Below are positions 1 to 8,028 of a DNA stretch of 25,667 bases, in pieces (the first letter of the stretch is position 1; every line of letters starts with the position of its first letter). The position numbers were made by a program, and so were the translations under genes. Below the pieces are notes generated by a model, which saw nothing but the letters and a program-made list of their open reading frames with translations, was not told the DNA's origin and searched no databases. Where the stretch lies: positions 1-25,667 of the forward strand of contig JASLES010000430.1 in NCBI GenBank assembly GCA_030151005.1, read 5' to 3'. The DNA is from Silvimonas sp. (GTDB taxonomy: Bacteria > Pseudomonadota > Gammaproteobacteria > Burkholderiales > Chitinibacteraceae).

Positions 1-458
1 GGGTTGGACGCCACCGAGAACTCGATCTTCTCACCACGCTTTGCCAGCTCTTCCGCCACGGCCGCCTTGACCTTGTCCGCAGTCCCGACCGGTACGGTGG
101 ACTTGTCGACGATGACTTTGTATTCGGTCATGGCGCGGCCGATGCTACGCGCGGCGGCCAGAACGTACTGCAGATCGGCAGAACCGTCTTCATCCGGCGG
201 CGTACCTACAGCGATAAACTGTACGGTACCGTGTGCAACCGACTCATTGATATCTGTGGTGAAGCGCAAACGACCAGCCTGCACGTTGCGAGCAACGATA
301 TCGTCAAGGCCAGGTTCAAAAATGGGAATGCCGCCAGCGCGCAGCATGTCGATCTTGCGTTGGTCCAGATCCAGACAGACCACGTCGTTGCCGTACTCTG
401 CAAGGCAAGCCCCCGTGACCAGGCCAACATAGCCGGTACCTACCACTGTGATTTTCAT
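1..458 (-). CDS. ugd: UDP-glucose 6-dehydrogenase, N-terminal part (cut by window edge)
   Basis: Oxidises UDP-glucose to UDP-glucuronate with two NAD+ in the cytosol, supplying acidic sugars for surface polysaccharides. Only the first 152 codons are present; the end lies beyond position 1. The Rossmann dinucleotide motif GTGYVG is at residues 7-12, followed by the family segment IFEPGL (46-51) and KSTVPVGT (119-126). The central and C-terminal domains with the catalytic Cys are outside the window. The ATG at 456-458 lies 3 bases after the pyrF stop, and an AAGGA Shine-Dalgarno sits inside the end of pyrF, so the two genes are probably cotranscribed and coupled. The related GDP-mannose dehydrogenase shares this fold, but the N-terminal pattern fits UDP-glucose dehydrogenase better. 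Confidence 0.9.
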   Translation of the reverse strand, partial: MKITVVGTGYVGLVTGACLAEYGNDVVCLDLDQRKIDMLRAGGIPIFEPGLDDIVARNVQAGRLRFTTDINESVAHGTVQFIAVGTPPDEDGSADLQYVLAAARSIGRAMTEYKVIVDKSTVPVGTADKVKAAVAEELAKRGEKIEFSVASN

Positions 459-461
459 GAA

Positions 462-1160
462 TCAGGCTTCCTTGATTTGTTGATTGAATTGTTGCAGCGT
501 CGCAAATGGGTCTTTGCTTTGCGTAATCGGCCGCCCCATTACGAGATAGTCCGCGCCGGCGCTAATGGCTGCAACGGGTGTCATGACACGACTTTGGTCA
601 TCCGCAGCGGCATCCGCCGGGCGTATGCCCGGAGTGACCAGCTTGAATTGAGAGCCACATACGGCCTTGAGCATGGCGGCCTCCTGGGCAGAACAGACCA
701 CACCATCCAGACCGCTATCCCGGGTCAGGCGCGCCAGACGCTCTACTTGCACTTGCGGTTCCGGCAGGCCGATTTCAGCCAGTTGGGCGGCGTCCATGCT
801 GGTTAGCACAGTCACGGCAATCAGCAGCGGGCGTTGCGGCAGCGCTTCCAGCGCCTCCCGCGTGGTTTCCATCATTTTGCGCCCGCCGGAGGCGTGCACG
901 TTAACCATCCAGACACCCATCTGTGCCGCCACCTTGCAGGCTTGCGCGACCGTATTGGGGATATCGTGAAATTTAAGATCCAGGAACACATCGAAACCAC
1001 GCTTGACCAGCCCTTCCACCACGGTCGGACCGGCGCTGGTGAACAGTTCTTTGCCCACTTTCAGGCGACATTGTTCTGGCGTCACGCGATCAGCAAATGC
1101 AAACGCGGAAGCCGCGTCGGCGTAATCCAGCGCAACAACGATTCTTGGGTCTTGAGACAT
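462..1160 (-). CDS. pyrF: Orotidine 5'-phosphate decarboxylase
   Basis: Last step of UMP synthesis: decarboxylates orotidine monophosphate to UMP in the cytosol. The 232-residue product has the usual length for the short bacterial form. The catalytic Lys-Asp network is visible as DLKFHDIPNT at residues 61-70 (D61, K63, D66), with the substrate-binding LDYAD near residue 11 at the start of the barrel and the VTPGIRP phosphate-binding loop near the end. The ATG at 1158-1160 has an AGGA-type ribosome binding site about 6 bases upstream. It lies between lapB and ugd; lapB next to pyrF is also the order in enterobacteria. Confidence 0.97.
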   Translation of the reverse strand: MSQDPRIVVALDYADAASAFAFADRVTPEQCRLKVGKELFTSAGPTVVEGLVKRGFDVFLDLKFHDIPNTVAQACKVAAQMGVWMVNVHASGGRKMMETTREALEALPQRPLLIAVTVLTSMDAAQLAEIGLPEPQVQVERLARLTRDSGLDGVVCSAQEAAMLKAVCGSQFKLVTPGIRPADAAADDQSRVMTPVAAISAGADYLVMGRPITQSKDPFATLQQFNQQIKEA

Positions 1161-1246
1161 GGGTTCCTGTCTTTGAAATGGGTGTTTCTAAATGACAAAT
1201 GATTGCATTACACACAAGCCAGCGCCAGGCCGGCCCGTTTTTGCGG

Positions 1247-2422
1247 CTATTGCGCGTTACGACTGCGTTTGCCCCGCACCGGCGCAAAAGACTCCCAGCT
1301 GGTACATGCCGGGCAATGCCAGAAATACTGGCGGGCCTTGAAACCGCAATGGCTGCAGTAATACATCGACTGCTCACGCGTTGCCTCGTTGAGCAATTTG
1401 ACGATGATTTCAAGATCGGCCTTCTGATCGTCCGGCGCAATCAGCAGATGCGTTTCCAGTACGCGGCGCAAACCTGGCATGGTGGGATGACTACGCAGGC
1501 GTTCACGCACAAACGCGTACGCCTCATCCATGCCGTTTTTGGACATGATGCGCTCGTAAATCAGCTCCAGCACATCCAGATCCGGGTACTGGCTTAACAG
1601 GCGCACCAGCAGATTGGTGCCCTCGTCCGTGCGATCAGTCGCATCGTAGGCAGCAAGTAATGGTCGGGCTACCAGCGCCAGATAGAGCGGGTCTTGCGCT
1701 TCGATGGCCAGCCAGTATTCGATGGCCTCCGCCGCATTGCCGGCCTGGTTTGCCAGCTCGCCCTGCAATGAGCGGGCACGCGCGCACTGGCGATTGGCGA
1801 CCAGCGCAGCCTCAAGTTCAGCACGCGCTTCATCAGGTTGCGAACGCGCCATGGCCTGTTCAGCCAACTCACAATGGAACTGGGCAATTTCATGCTGATA
1901 GGTATGGCTGTCATCACGCAATTGCTGGGCAATTTCAATTGCTTTGCGCCAGGCTTTTTCCTGCTGATACACCCCCAACAGCTCCGTGCGGGCCTGGCGG
2001 GCGTAATCGGTGTGCTGCAACTCCGTCAAAATGGCTTCGGCACGGTCATACAGACCGGCTGCCATAAAGTCTTGCGCCAGTTCAAATTGAGCCTGCTGCC
2101 GTTGCGCATCGTTGAGTTCCGGACGGGCAAGCAGCTTTTGGTGCATGCGAATCGCCCGCTCCAGTTCGCCACGACGGCGGAACAAGTGGCCCAGCGTAAA
2201 TTGCAGCTCTACGGTTTCTGCATGGTGACGCGCCACTTCGACGTAGACATCCACCGCGCGGTTAGTCTCGCCATTGAGCAAGTAATTCAGGCCCTTGAAA
2301 TAGGCCGCTGGCAGAGAGCGTGTTTCTGACAGGACGTGCTTGATGTCGATCCGCGCGGCCAACCAGCCAAGGCCGAAAAAGGCCGGGAACGCAATCAACC
2401 ACCAGTATTGTGAATCAACCAT
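1247..2422 (-). CDS. lapB: Lipopolysaccharide assembly protein B (TPR plus rubredoxin-like zinc domain)
   Basis: In Escherichia coli LapB (YciM) is an inner-membrane adaptor that directs LpxC to FtsH proteolysis and so limits LPS synthesis. The 391-residue product matches the E. coli length of 389. An N-terminal membrane anchor spans about residues 6-23. A long run of tetratricopeptide repeats follows, with pattern such as AVDVYVEVARHHAETVELQF. The C-terminal metal-binding knuckle has C356, C359, C370 and C373, as in the rubredoxin-like domain. It follows lapA by 74 bases and precedes pyrF, the conserved arrangement. No terminator is visible between lapB and pyrF (86 bases), so readthrough is likely. 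Confidence 0.95.
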   Translation of the reverse strand: MVDSQYWWLIAFPAFFGLGWLAARIDIKHVLSETRSLPAAYFKGLNYLLNGETNRAVDVYVEVARHHAETVELQFTLGHLFRRRGELERAIRMHQKLLARPELNDAQRQQAQFELAQDFMAAGLYDRAEAILTELQHTDYARQARTELLGVYQQEKAWRKAIEIAQQLRDDSHTYQHEIAQFHCELAEQAMARSQPDEARAELEAALVANRQCARARSLQGELANQAGNAAEAIEYWLAIEAQDPLYLALVARPLLAAYDATDRTDEGTNLLVRLLSQYPDLDVLELIYERIMSKNGMDEAYAFVRERLRSHPTMPGLRRVLETHLLIAPDDQKADLEIIVKLLNEATREQSMYYCSHCGFKARQYFWHCPACTSWESFAPVRGKRSRNAQ

Positions 2423-2481
2423 TGGACTTAACCTGGCCAGTACGAGCCGGCATTATCATTATTCTTGAATTGATGCTGTAT

Positions 2482-2505
2482 GACTTAAAGCAGGACTTAA
2501 AGCAC
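2482..2505. repeat. 12-bp tandem duplication at the lapA stop codon
   Basis: The 11-mer GACTTAAAGCA occurs at 2482-2492 and again at 2494-2504 on the plus strand. On the minus strand this places the lapA TAA stop (2497-2499) in one copy and a second in-frame TAA 12 bases downstream in the other, giving a double stop. It may simply be a local slippage duplication. Confidence 0.75.
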
Positions 2506-2805
2506 CTCTCGCGGCGGTTCCACGGCAACGGCTTCTGCTGTCGCCACCGGCGCAAGATTGCTGCGTGCCCGCAACTCTTTGCGCAAGCTCACAAGCTCAC
2601 GGCGCATACGCACCACGCGCGTCAGCGAGGCCAGCAAGCCCAATGCCACGCCGGCTACGAAGAAAGCCAGCAAGATCATGGACAGCGGTGCGGTCCATTC
2701 GTACCCGGCAAAGAAACGCAGCGAGGTTGAGTCCCCATTACGCATGGCAAAACCGAGCAAGACCACAAACACGATCAGCTTGATGAGCCCATATACATAT
2801 CGCAT
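2497..2805 (-). CDS. lapA: Lipopolysaccharide assembly protein A (DUF1049 membrane protein)
   Basis: LapA (YciS) is a small inner-membrane partner of LapB in control of LPS synthesis. The 102-residue product has two hydrophobic segments, about residues 4-20 and 40-61. The RNGDSTSLRFF stretch lies between them, with a basic, coiled-coil-prone tail (RMRRELVSLRKELRARS) on the cytosolic side, as expected for DUF1049 proteins. ATG at 2803-2805. It stands directly before lapB, and the pair is conserved across proteobacteria. A candidate promoter lies just upstream, after the ihfB terminator. Confidence 0.93.
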   Translation of the reverse strand: MRYVYGLIKLIVFVVLLGFAMRNGDSTSLRFFAGYEWTAPLSMILLAFFVAGVALGLLASLTRVVRMRRELVSLRKELRARSNLAPVATAEAVAVEPPREVL

Positions 2806-2841
2806 CTTCTATTCCACGCTGTCTGGTGTATTTATGGCGAT

Positions 2842-2847
2842 ATTGTA
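2842..2847 (-). promoter_or_regulatory. Candidate -10 element for the lapAB-pyrF-ugd operon
   Basis: Read on the minus strand, TACAAT lies about 36 bases upstream of the lapA ATG, a near-perfect sigma-70 -10 box. No good -35 hexamer is seen at 16-18 bases; CTGACA occurs 22 bases upstream, which is too far. Together with the terminator at 3021-3049 it suggests the lapA operon starts here. The rest of the 2806-3020 gap shows no gene. Confidence 0.4.
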
Positions 2848-3020
2848 GCCGATTCAGGCGTTGGGGCCATGTCAGGAATTTCCTCGCTTTTGTTTCTGGC
2901 AAGTAACAGGACGCACGCCACTACATCAACCCACATTCACGGCGCGGACCCGCATTGCAGAGCGCTTGTGTAGCCAGACAGATCGAGGCTACAAATCCCG
3001 TTTTCCAGAGCATTACGCAT

Positions 3021-3049
3021 AAAAAAACGGCCCCCGAAGGAGCCGTTTT
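3021..3049 (-). terminator. Rho-independent terminator of rpsA-ihfB
   Basis: On the minus strand an 11-bp stem (one G-T pair) closes a TTCG tetraloop and runs into a T-tract: AAAACGGCTCC, TTCG, GGGGCCGTTTT, then three more T. It lies 25 bases beyond the ihfB stop. The leading A-run would also allow weak function on the other strand. Confidence 0.92.
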
Positions 3050-3073
3050 CTGGTGCAGGCCTGCGCCTGGATA

Positions 3074-3358
3074 TTACAGGAGCTCGTCAACGCGCTCGCG
3101 CAATTCCTTGCCGGCCTTGAAATGGGGCACGAACTTTTCCGGAACCTCGACACGCGTGCCGGATTTCGGATTGCGCCCCACCCGCGGCGGGCGGTAATTG
3201 AGGTCAAAGCTGCCAAAGCCACGGATCTCGATGCGCTGGCCTTGAGCGAGGCTCTTGCCCATTGCATCGAGAATGGTTTTGACGGCCAACTCAGCATCTT
3301 TCGTCACCAGTTGCGGATAGCGCATGGTGAGCTTCGAGATGAGTTCGGACTTCGTCAT
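3074..3358 (-). CDS. ihfB: Integration host factor subunit beta
   Basis: DNA-bending protein that pairs with IHF-alpha and acts in nucleoid structure, recombination and transcription. The 94-residue product has the normal length. It begins MTKSELI and carries the HU/IHF signature: the GFGSF turn after RIEIR, then the beta-arm RPPRVGRNPKSGTRVEVPEK with the intercalating Pro in RNPKSG. ATG at 3356-3358 with an AAGGAA ribosome site roughly 10 bases upstream. It follows rpsA by only 13 bases, the standard rpsA-ihfB operon, and ends at the terminator at 3021-3049. Confidence 0.97.
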   Translation of the reverse strand: MTKSELISKLTMRYPQLVTKDAELAVKTILDAMGKSLAQGQRIEIRGFGSFDLNYRPPRVGRNPKSGTRVEVPEKFVPHFKAGKELRERVDELL

Positions 3359-3371
3359 GCTGCCGTGTTCC

Positions 3372-5081
3372 TTATTCGTTGGAACCGGACAGCTTGGCCT
3401 TCAGCAGTGCGCCCAGGCTGGTGGTGCCGGCATTGCCAGCGTCAGCGGTGGTGGACAGACGGCTCATTGCGTCCTTCTCGTCGCCCATGTCTTTGGCTTT
3501 GATCGACAGGTTGATCGAACGGTTCTTGCGATCAACGTTGATGATCATGGCTTCGACTTCGTCGCCTTCCTTGAGCACGGTACGGATGTCTTCCACGCGA
3601 TCACGGGAGACTTCAGTTGCACGCAGGTAGCCTTCAACTTCTTCGGTCAGACCGATCACGGCACCCTTGGCATCCAGGGACTTCACAGTACCCTTGACGA
3701 TAGCGCCCTTGTCGCTGGAACCCACGTAGTTGTTGAACGGATCACCTTCCAGTTGCTTGATACCCAGGGAGATGCGTTCCTTGTCCACGTCGATGGACAG
3801 AACCACGGCTTCAACTTCGTCGCCCTTCTTGAAGTTGCGAACGGCTTCTTCGCCAGTCACATTCCAGGAGAGGTCGGACAGGTGAACCAGGCCATCGATG
3901 CCGCCCGGCAGACCCACGAACACGCCGAAGTCGGTAATCGACTTGATCGCGCCCTTGAGCTTGTCACCCTTCTTGTAGTTTTCAGCGAACTCATCCCACG
4001 GATTAGCCATGCACTGCTTCATGCCCAGGCTGATACGACGCTTTTCTTCGTCGATATCGAGGATCATCACTTCGACTTCGTCGCCCAGAGCAACAACCTT
4101 GGACGGATGAACGTTCTTGTTGGTCCAGTCCATTTCGGACACGTGAACCAGGCCTTCGATGCCTTGTTCGATTTCCACAAATGCGCCGTAGTCGGTCAGG
4201 TTGGTTACCTTGCCGAACAGACGGGTGCCTTGCGGATAACGACGGGACAGGCCCACCCACGGATCTTCGCCCAGTTGCTTCAGACCCAGGGACACGCGGT
4301 TCTTCTCTTGATCGAACTTCAGGACCTTGGCTTCAACTTCGTCGCCAACAGCCAGCACTTCGGACGGGTGCTTCACACGACGCCATGCCAGGTCGGTGAT
4401 GTGCAGCAGACCGTCGATACCGCCCAGGTCAACGAACGCGCCGTAGTCGGTGATGTTCTTGACGATACCCTTGACCACTGCGCCTTCACGCAGGGTTTCG
4501 AGGAGCTTCTGACGCTCTTCGCCCAAGGACTCTTCCAGCACGGCGCGACGCGAAACAACAACGTTGTTGCGCTTGCGATCGAGCTTGATCACCTTGAATT
4601 CGATTTGCTTGCCTTCGAACGGGGTGGTGTCCTTGACCGGGCGGATGTCGACGAGCGAACCTGGCAGGAAGGCGCGCAGGCCATTGACCATCACGGTCAG
4701 ACCGCCCTTGACCTTGCCAGAGATCACGCCAGTCATGACGAGACCCTTCTCCAGGGTGTCTTCCAGCTCGATCCAGGCGGCCAGGCGCTTGGCCTTTTCG
4801 CGGGAGAGCTTGGTTTCACCGTAGCCGTTTTCCAGGCTGTCGATAGCGACGGGAACGAAGTCACCAACTTTGACTTCGACTTCGCCGTTATCGTTCTTGA
4901 ATTCTTCCAGCGGAATCAGCGATTCCGACTTCAGACCGGCATTCACGGTCACGAAGTTATTATCAATACCGACGACTTCAGCGGTAATTACTTCACCAGC
5001 GCGCATTTCCTGACGCGTGAGGCTTTCTTCGAAAAGCGCGGCAAAGCTTTCCATGGAGTCGTTAAAGGTTGCAGTGGTCAT
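3372..5081 (-). CDS. rpsA: 30S ribosomal protein S1
   Basis: Binds mRNA at the 30S platform and helps unfold and load leaders with weak Shine-Dalgarno sites. The product is 569 residues with six S1 (OB-fold) repeats. The two N-terminal, more divergent repeats (about 24-90 and 108-175) bind the ribosome. Four closely similar RNA-binding repeats follow (about 195-520) with recurring patterns such as DYGAFVDLGGIDGLLHITD and RVSLGLKQL. The start is ATG 5079-5081 (MTTATFNDSMESF), matching the family; the frame stays open upstream to 5183 but only with non-ATG starts and no family match. The ribosome site is weak (GGAACC, 13 bases away), as is typical for autoregulated rpsA. Confidence 0.97.
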   Translation of the reverse strand: MTTATFNDSMESFAALFEESLTRQEMRAGEVITAEVVGIDNNFVTVNAGLKSESLIPLEEFKNDNGEVEVKVGDFVPVAIDSLENGYGETKLSREKAKRLAAWIELEDTLEKGLVMTGVISGKVKGGLTVMVNGLRAFLPGSLVDIRPVKDTTPFEGKQIEFKVIKLDRKRNNVVVSRRAVLEESLGEERQKLLETLREGAVVKGIVKNITDYGAFVDLGGIDGLLHITDLAWRRVKHPSEVLAVGDEVEAKVLKFDQEKNRVSLGLKQLGEDPWVGLSRRYPQGTRLFGKVTNLTDYGAFVEIEQGIEGLVHVSEMDWTNKNVHPSKVVALGDEVEVMILDIDEEKRRISLGMKQCMANPWDEFAENYKKGDKLKGAIKSITDFGVFVGLPGGIDGLVHLSDLSWNVTGEEAVRNFKKGDEVEAVVLSIDVDKERISLGIKQLEGDPFNNYVGSSDKGAIVKGTVKSLDAKGAVIGLTEEVEGYLRATEVSRDRVEDIRTVLKEGDEVEAMIINVDRKNRSINLSIKAKDMGDEKDAMSRLSTTADAGNAGTTSLGALLKAKLSGSNE

Positions 5082-5242
5082 GTGAATGAAAGGTTCCAGC
5101 ATCTTCAGGCTGACGCCCGAAGGGGGTTCGTTAAACAGAGGCCTGACGTGCTTTGCGCGCACCAGACCACCAGTTATCCGCAAACGCGGAAAAGAGGCAC
5201 AGTGAATGACAAAGTCATGCCATCTACTACGCTGAACTTGCG

Positions 5243-5271
5243 ATACTACAGGATTCTACCAAGCCGATCAA
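5243..5271 (-). promoter_or_regulatory. Sigma-70-type promoter for rpsA
   Basis: On the minus strand TTGATC (5266-5271) and TAGTAT (5243-5248) are separated by exactly 17 bases. The predicted transcript starts near 5236 and gives a leader of about 155 nt before the rpsA ATG. The leader contains small hairpins (CCGC-GTTT-GCGG and CCC-TTCG-GGG), in keeping with S1 autoregulation of its own mRNA, which is established in E. coli but only inferred here. The -35 box lies within 10 bases of the cmk stop codon. Confidence 0.7.
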
Positions 5272-5275
5272 GCAT

Positions 5276-5947
5276 TTAGCGACGATTCGTCGCTTGCCAC
5301 CAGTCCAGAATCTGCTTCACCGCGGCATCGACATCCATGGCGGAAGTATCCAGCAGATGGGCATCCGGCAATTGCTTGAGCGGCGCCACACTGCGCGCGC
5401 GGTCGCGCGCATCGCGCGCTTCAAGATCGGCGGTAATGGCAGCCAGATCTGCCGCCTCACCGCGCCCCAGCAATTGCTTGTAGCGGCGCTCGGCACGCAC
5501 GGCGGCACTGGCGGTCAGAAACACCTTCAAGGGCGCTTGCGGAAACACCACCGAGCCCATGTCGCGGCCATCCGCAACCAGGCCCGGTACGTGCGCAAAG
5601 GCGCGCTGGCGTTCCAGCAAGGCTGCCCGTACCTGAGCAAATGCGGCCACCTTGGAGGCGCCCACACCGATCGACTCGGTGCGGATGGCGGTACTGACGT
5701 CGCTGCCCGCCAGCAGGATGTGCTCACCTTCAAACTTCACATCCAGCGTTTGCGCCACGGTCGCAACGGCATTTTCGTCATCCCACGACACGCCCGCCCT
5801 GGCGGCGGCCAGGGCGGCCAGGCGGTACAGCGCGCCTGAATCCAGATAATGAAACCCCAGCGCTGCCGCAACGCGTTGTGCGACGGTGCCTTTACCCGAT
5901 GCGGACGGGCCGTCCACAGCAATGACAGGTACGAGCAGACTTTGCAT
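5276..5947 (-). CDS. cmk: Cytidylate kinase
   Basis: Phosphorylates CMP and dCMP with ATP in the cytosol. The 223-residue product carries the P-loop GPSASGKGT at residues 13-21, the substrate-binding LDSGALYR segment after the first helix, and the conserved DGRDMGSVVFP loop followed by LTASAAVRAERRYKQL, all typical of Cmk. The ATG (5945-5947) shares one base with the TAA of the upstream aldo/keto reductase gene (TAATG on the minus strand), so translation is probably coupled. The downstream neighbour rpsA is the usual one for cmk. Confidence 0.96.
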   Translation of the reverse strand: MQSLLVPVIAVDGPSASGKGTVAQRVAAALGFHYLDSGALYRLAALAAARAGVSWDDENAVATVAQTLDVKFEGEHILLAGSDVSTAIRTESIGVGASKVAAFAQVRAALLERQRAFAHVPGLVADGRDMGSVVFPQAPLKVFLTASAAVRAERRYKQLLGRGEAADLAAITADLEARDARDRARSVAPLKQLPDAHLLDTSAMDVDAAVKQILDWWQATNRR

Positions 5948-6936
5948 TACTTACCCGCCAGGATGCTTTCGATACGGGCGAGTTCGTCAGCGCTGAACGC
6001 CAGATTGTCGATCGCGCCCAGGTTTTCATGGATTTGCTCAACACGGCTGGCGCCAATGATGACGGTGGTGACGGTACGCAATGCCCAGGCCAGCGACATT
6101 TGCGCCAGGGTCTGTCCACGTGCCACGGCAATCTCGTTGAGTTTCTTGACCTGAGCCAGACGCAGATCCACCTTGTCAACGGTCAGGAACGGATTACCGC
6201 TGTCCGCTGCGCGCGAATCAGCCGGCACGCCGTTCAGATAACGGCTGGTCAATAGACCCTGCGCCAACGGGCAGAATGCGATCGAACCAATCCCTTCTTC
6301 GTTCAGCACGTCCGTCAGGCCGTCTTCGATCCAGCGATCAAACATGGAGTACGACGGCTGGTGAATCAGGCAAGGCGTGCCCAGTTCTTTGAGCACGCGC
6401 GCGGCTTCGCGGGTTTGCTCGGCAGAGTAGGACGAAATCCCCACGTACAACGCCTTGCCCTGACGCACGATAGCGTCCAGCGCACTCATGGTTTCTTCGA
6501 TCGGGGTTTCCGGATCCGGACGATGCGAATAAAAGATATCCACGTAATCCAGGCCCATGCGTTGCAGGCTTTGATCCAGGCTGGCCATCAGGTACTTGCG
6601 GCTACCGAAATCACCGTACGGGCCATCCCACATTTGCCAGCCGGCCTTGGTGGAGATGATCAGCTCATCACGATAGGCTTTCAAATCAGTCGCCAGCACG
6701 CGGCCGAAGGTCGATTCGGCAGAGCCCGGGGGCGGGCCGTAGTTGTTGGCGAGGTCAAAGTGGGTGATACCGGCGTCGAACGATTCGAGCACCATTTTGC
6801 GCGAATTGTCGTACGGCTTGTTATCGCCAAAGTTGTGCCACAGGCCCAGCGCCACGGCGGGCAGTTTCAGGCCGCTTTTACCGCAGCGGCGATACGGCAT
6901 GCGCTCGTAGCGCGCCGGATTTGCAACGTAAGTCAT
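5947..6936 (-). CDS. yghZ: Aldo/keto reductase, YghZ (L-glyceraldehyde 3-phosphate reductase) type
   Basis: NADPH-dependent reductase of the aldo/keto reductase superfamily; the E. coli relative YghZ reduces L-glyceraldehyde 3-phosphate and methylglyoxal. The 329-residue product has the YghZ-like opening (ANPARYERMPYRRCGKSGLK) and the catalytic tetrad D61, Y66, K97 and H138 in the contexts FDLANNYGPPPGSAE, STKAG and FYSHRPD. The cofactor region SLAWALRTVTTVIIGASRVEQ is near the C-terminus. ATG at 6934-6936 with an AGGACA ribosome site. It occupies the place where aroA often lies between tyrA and cmk and overlaps cmk by one base. The substrate is an inference from similarity; other carbonyls are possible. 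Confidence 0.88.
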   Translation of the reverse strand: MTYVANPARYERMPYRRCGKSGLKLPAVALGLWHNFGDNKPYDNSRKMVLESFDAGITHFDLANNYGPPPGSAESTFGRVLATDLKAYRDELIISTKAGWQMWDGPYGDFGSRKYLMASLDQSLQRMGLDYVDIFYSHRPDPETPIEETMSALDAIVRQGKALYVGISSYSAEQTREAARVLKELGTPCLIHQPSYSMFDRWIEDGLTDVLNEEGIGSIAFCPLAQGLLTSRYLNGVPADSRAADSGNPFLTVDKVDLRLAQVKKLNEIAVARGQTLAQMSLAWALRTVTTVIIGASRVEQIHENLGAIDNLAFSADELARIESILAGK

Positions 6937-6971
6937 GTGAGTGTCCTGTTTCTAGTGGTTCTTTTTTAGAT

Positions 6972-6987
6972 GTGCGATTGTTCGCAC
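6972..6987. promoter_or_regulatory. Inverted repeat upstream of the aldo/keto reductase
   Basis: GTGCGA and TCGCAC, 6-bp perfect arms around TTGT, lie 36 bases before the reductase ATG, followed on the minus strand by an A-rich stretch. The size and place fit an operator for a dimeric regulator, but no known site is recognised. It could also be a small RNA hairpin. Confidence 0.35.
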
Positions 6988-7003
6988 CGTAGCCCCAATG
7001 AAA

Positions 7004-7025
7004 AGCGCCTGCAAACGCAGGCGTT
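7004..7025 (-). terminator. Probable terminator after tyrA
   Basis: A 7-bp perfect GC-rich stem (CGCCTGC / GCAGGCG, 7006-7012 and 7017-7023) with a 4-base loop lies about 55 bases beyond the tyrA stop and is followed on the minus strand by C-TTTT. The T-tract is short, so termination may be partial. If it works, the reductase-cmk pair has its own promoter in 6937-7003. Confidence 0.6.
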
Positions 7026-7077
7026 CTTCCTGCCGGTAAGCCCACCCGGCCCATCCATATTACGGTGTCAGTTCTGA

Positions 7078-7950
7078 CTATTTATGACGCTGACCCCAGG
7101 CAACACGCGCGCGGCTGGCGCTCGCAAAATATTCCTCCATGCCTTCGGTATTTCCTGTTTCGACCAGTGCAATAACGTGTTGCAACTGACTGGCACAGGA
7201 CTTGAGGTCGGCAAGGATGGCTTCGCGATTGGCCACCGCAATATCACGCCACATTTCCGGATGAGAACCCGCAATGCGGGTGAAATCCCGGAAGCCCGTG
7301 GCGGCAAAATCAAGGCAGGGTTGCGCGTCGGCCTTGGCCAGCACGGCGTTCATATAGGCGAACGCCAACAGGTGCGGCACATGGCTGACAGCGGCAAAGA
7401 TGCCGTCGTGTTGCTCAGGGCTCATGGTATACACCCGGGCGCCACATTGTTGCCATAAGGTCTGCACCTGCTCCAGCGCATTTTGGGCAGTTTCGGCAAA
7501 AGGCGTCAGCACCACCCGGCGCCCCTCAAACAAACCATATTGCGCAGCCGAAGCCCCCGACAAATCAGATCCCGCAATCGGGTGACCCGGAACGCAGTGC
7601 GAGAGATGGTGCGGCAAATGCTGGCGGAACAGCGCAGCAACGTCCTGCTTGGTGGAGCCGCCATCGGTCACCACACAGTCCGGGGCCAGATGCGGCGCGA
7701 TCGTCCGCATCAAATGCCCCATCTGCCCGACCGGGGTTCCCAACAGGACCAGATCAGCGCCCTGCACCGCTGTGGCGGCATCGTGCGAGGCCGAGTCAAT
7801 CACATTAAGATCCAGGGCGCGCTCAAGGTTGGCCGCACTGCGCCCCACCCCGACCACGTGCTCCACCAGTCGCGCGCGTTTAAGCGCCAGGGCGAACGAG
7901 CCGCCAATCAGACCCGTCCCCAGCAGTACCAGTTTGCGCACGCCACTCAT
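7078..7950 (-). CDS. tyrA: Prephenate dehydrogenase
   Basis: Converts prephenate to 4-hydroxyphenylpyruvate with NAD(P)+, the committed step to tyrosine. The 290-residue product has the N-terminal nucleotide motif GTGLIGGS (11-18), the VLLGTPVGQ segment that ends the Rossmann half, the DGGSTK motif, and the GHPIAGS motif with the presumed catalytic H123. An all-helical dimerisation domain follows. No chorismate mutase or ACT domain is fused, so this is the short monofunctional form. ATG at 7948-7950. It follows the META-domain gene by 77 bases. The arogenate-specific variant cannot be excluded from sequence alone. Confidence 0.93.
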   Translation of the reverse strand: MSGVRKLVLLGTGLIGGSFALALKRARLVEHVVGVGRSAANLERALDLNVIDSASHDAATAVQGADLVLLGTPVGQMGHLMRTIAPHLAPDCVVTDGGSTKQDVAALFRQHLPHHLSHCVPGHPIAGSDLSGASAAQYGLFEGRRVVLTPFAETAQNALEQVQTLWQQCGARVYTMSPEQHDGIFAAVSHVPHLLAFAYMNAVLAKADAQPCLDFAATGFRDFTRIAGSHPEMWRDIAVANREAILADLKSCASQLQHVIALVETGNTEGMEEYFASASRARVAWGQRHK

Positions 7951-8028
7951 GCAGATATCCCATTCCCTGTTTTCGGCCTTGCCGGCCTTGTTCTTCGTCT
8001 GACCCGGAGGCCCGCAAAAACGTGATAT

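Noticed and set aside
2806..3020. Possible small gene in the lapA-ihfB gap
   Set aside because: Frames here are short, lack ribosome sites and family matches; the region fits a promoter and leader.
3324..5279. Long plus-strand open frame opposite rpsA
   Set aside because: Antisense shadow caused by codon bias; no family signature and no ribosome site, while the minus strand encodes an unmistakable S1 protein.
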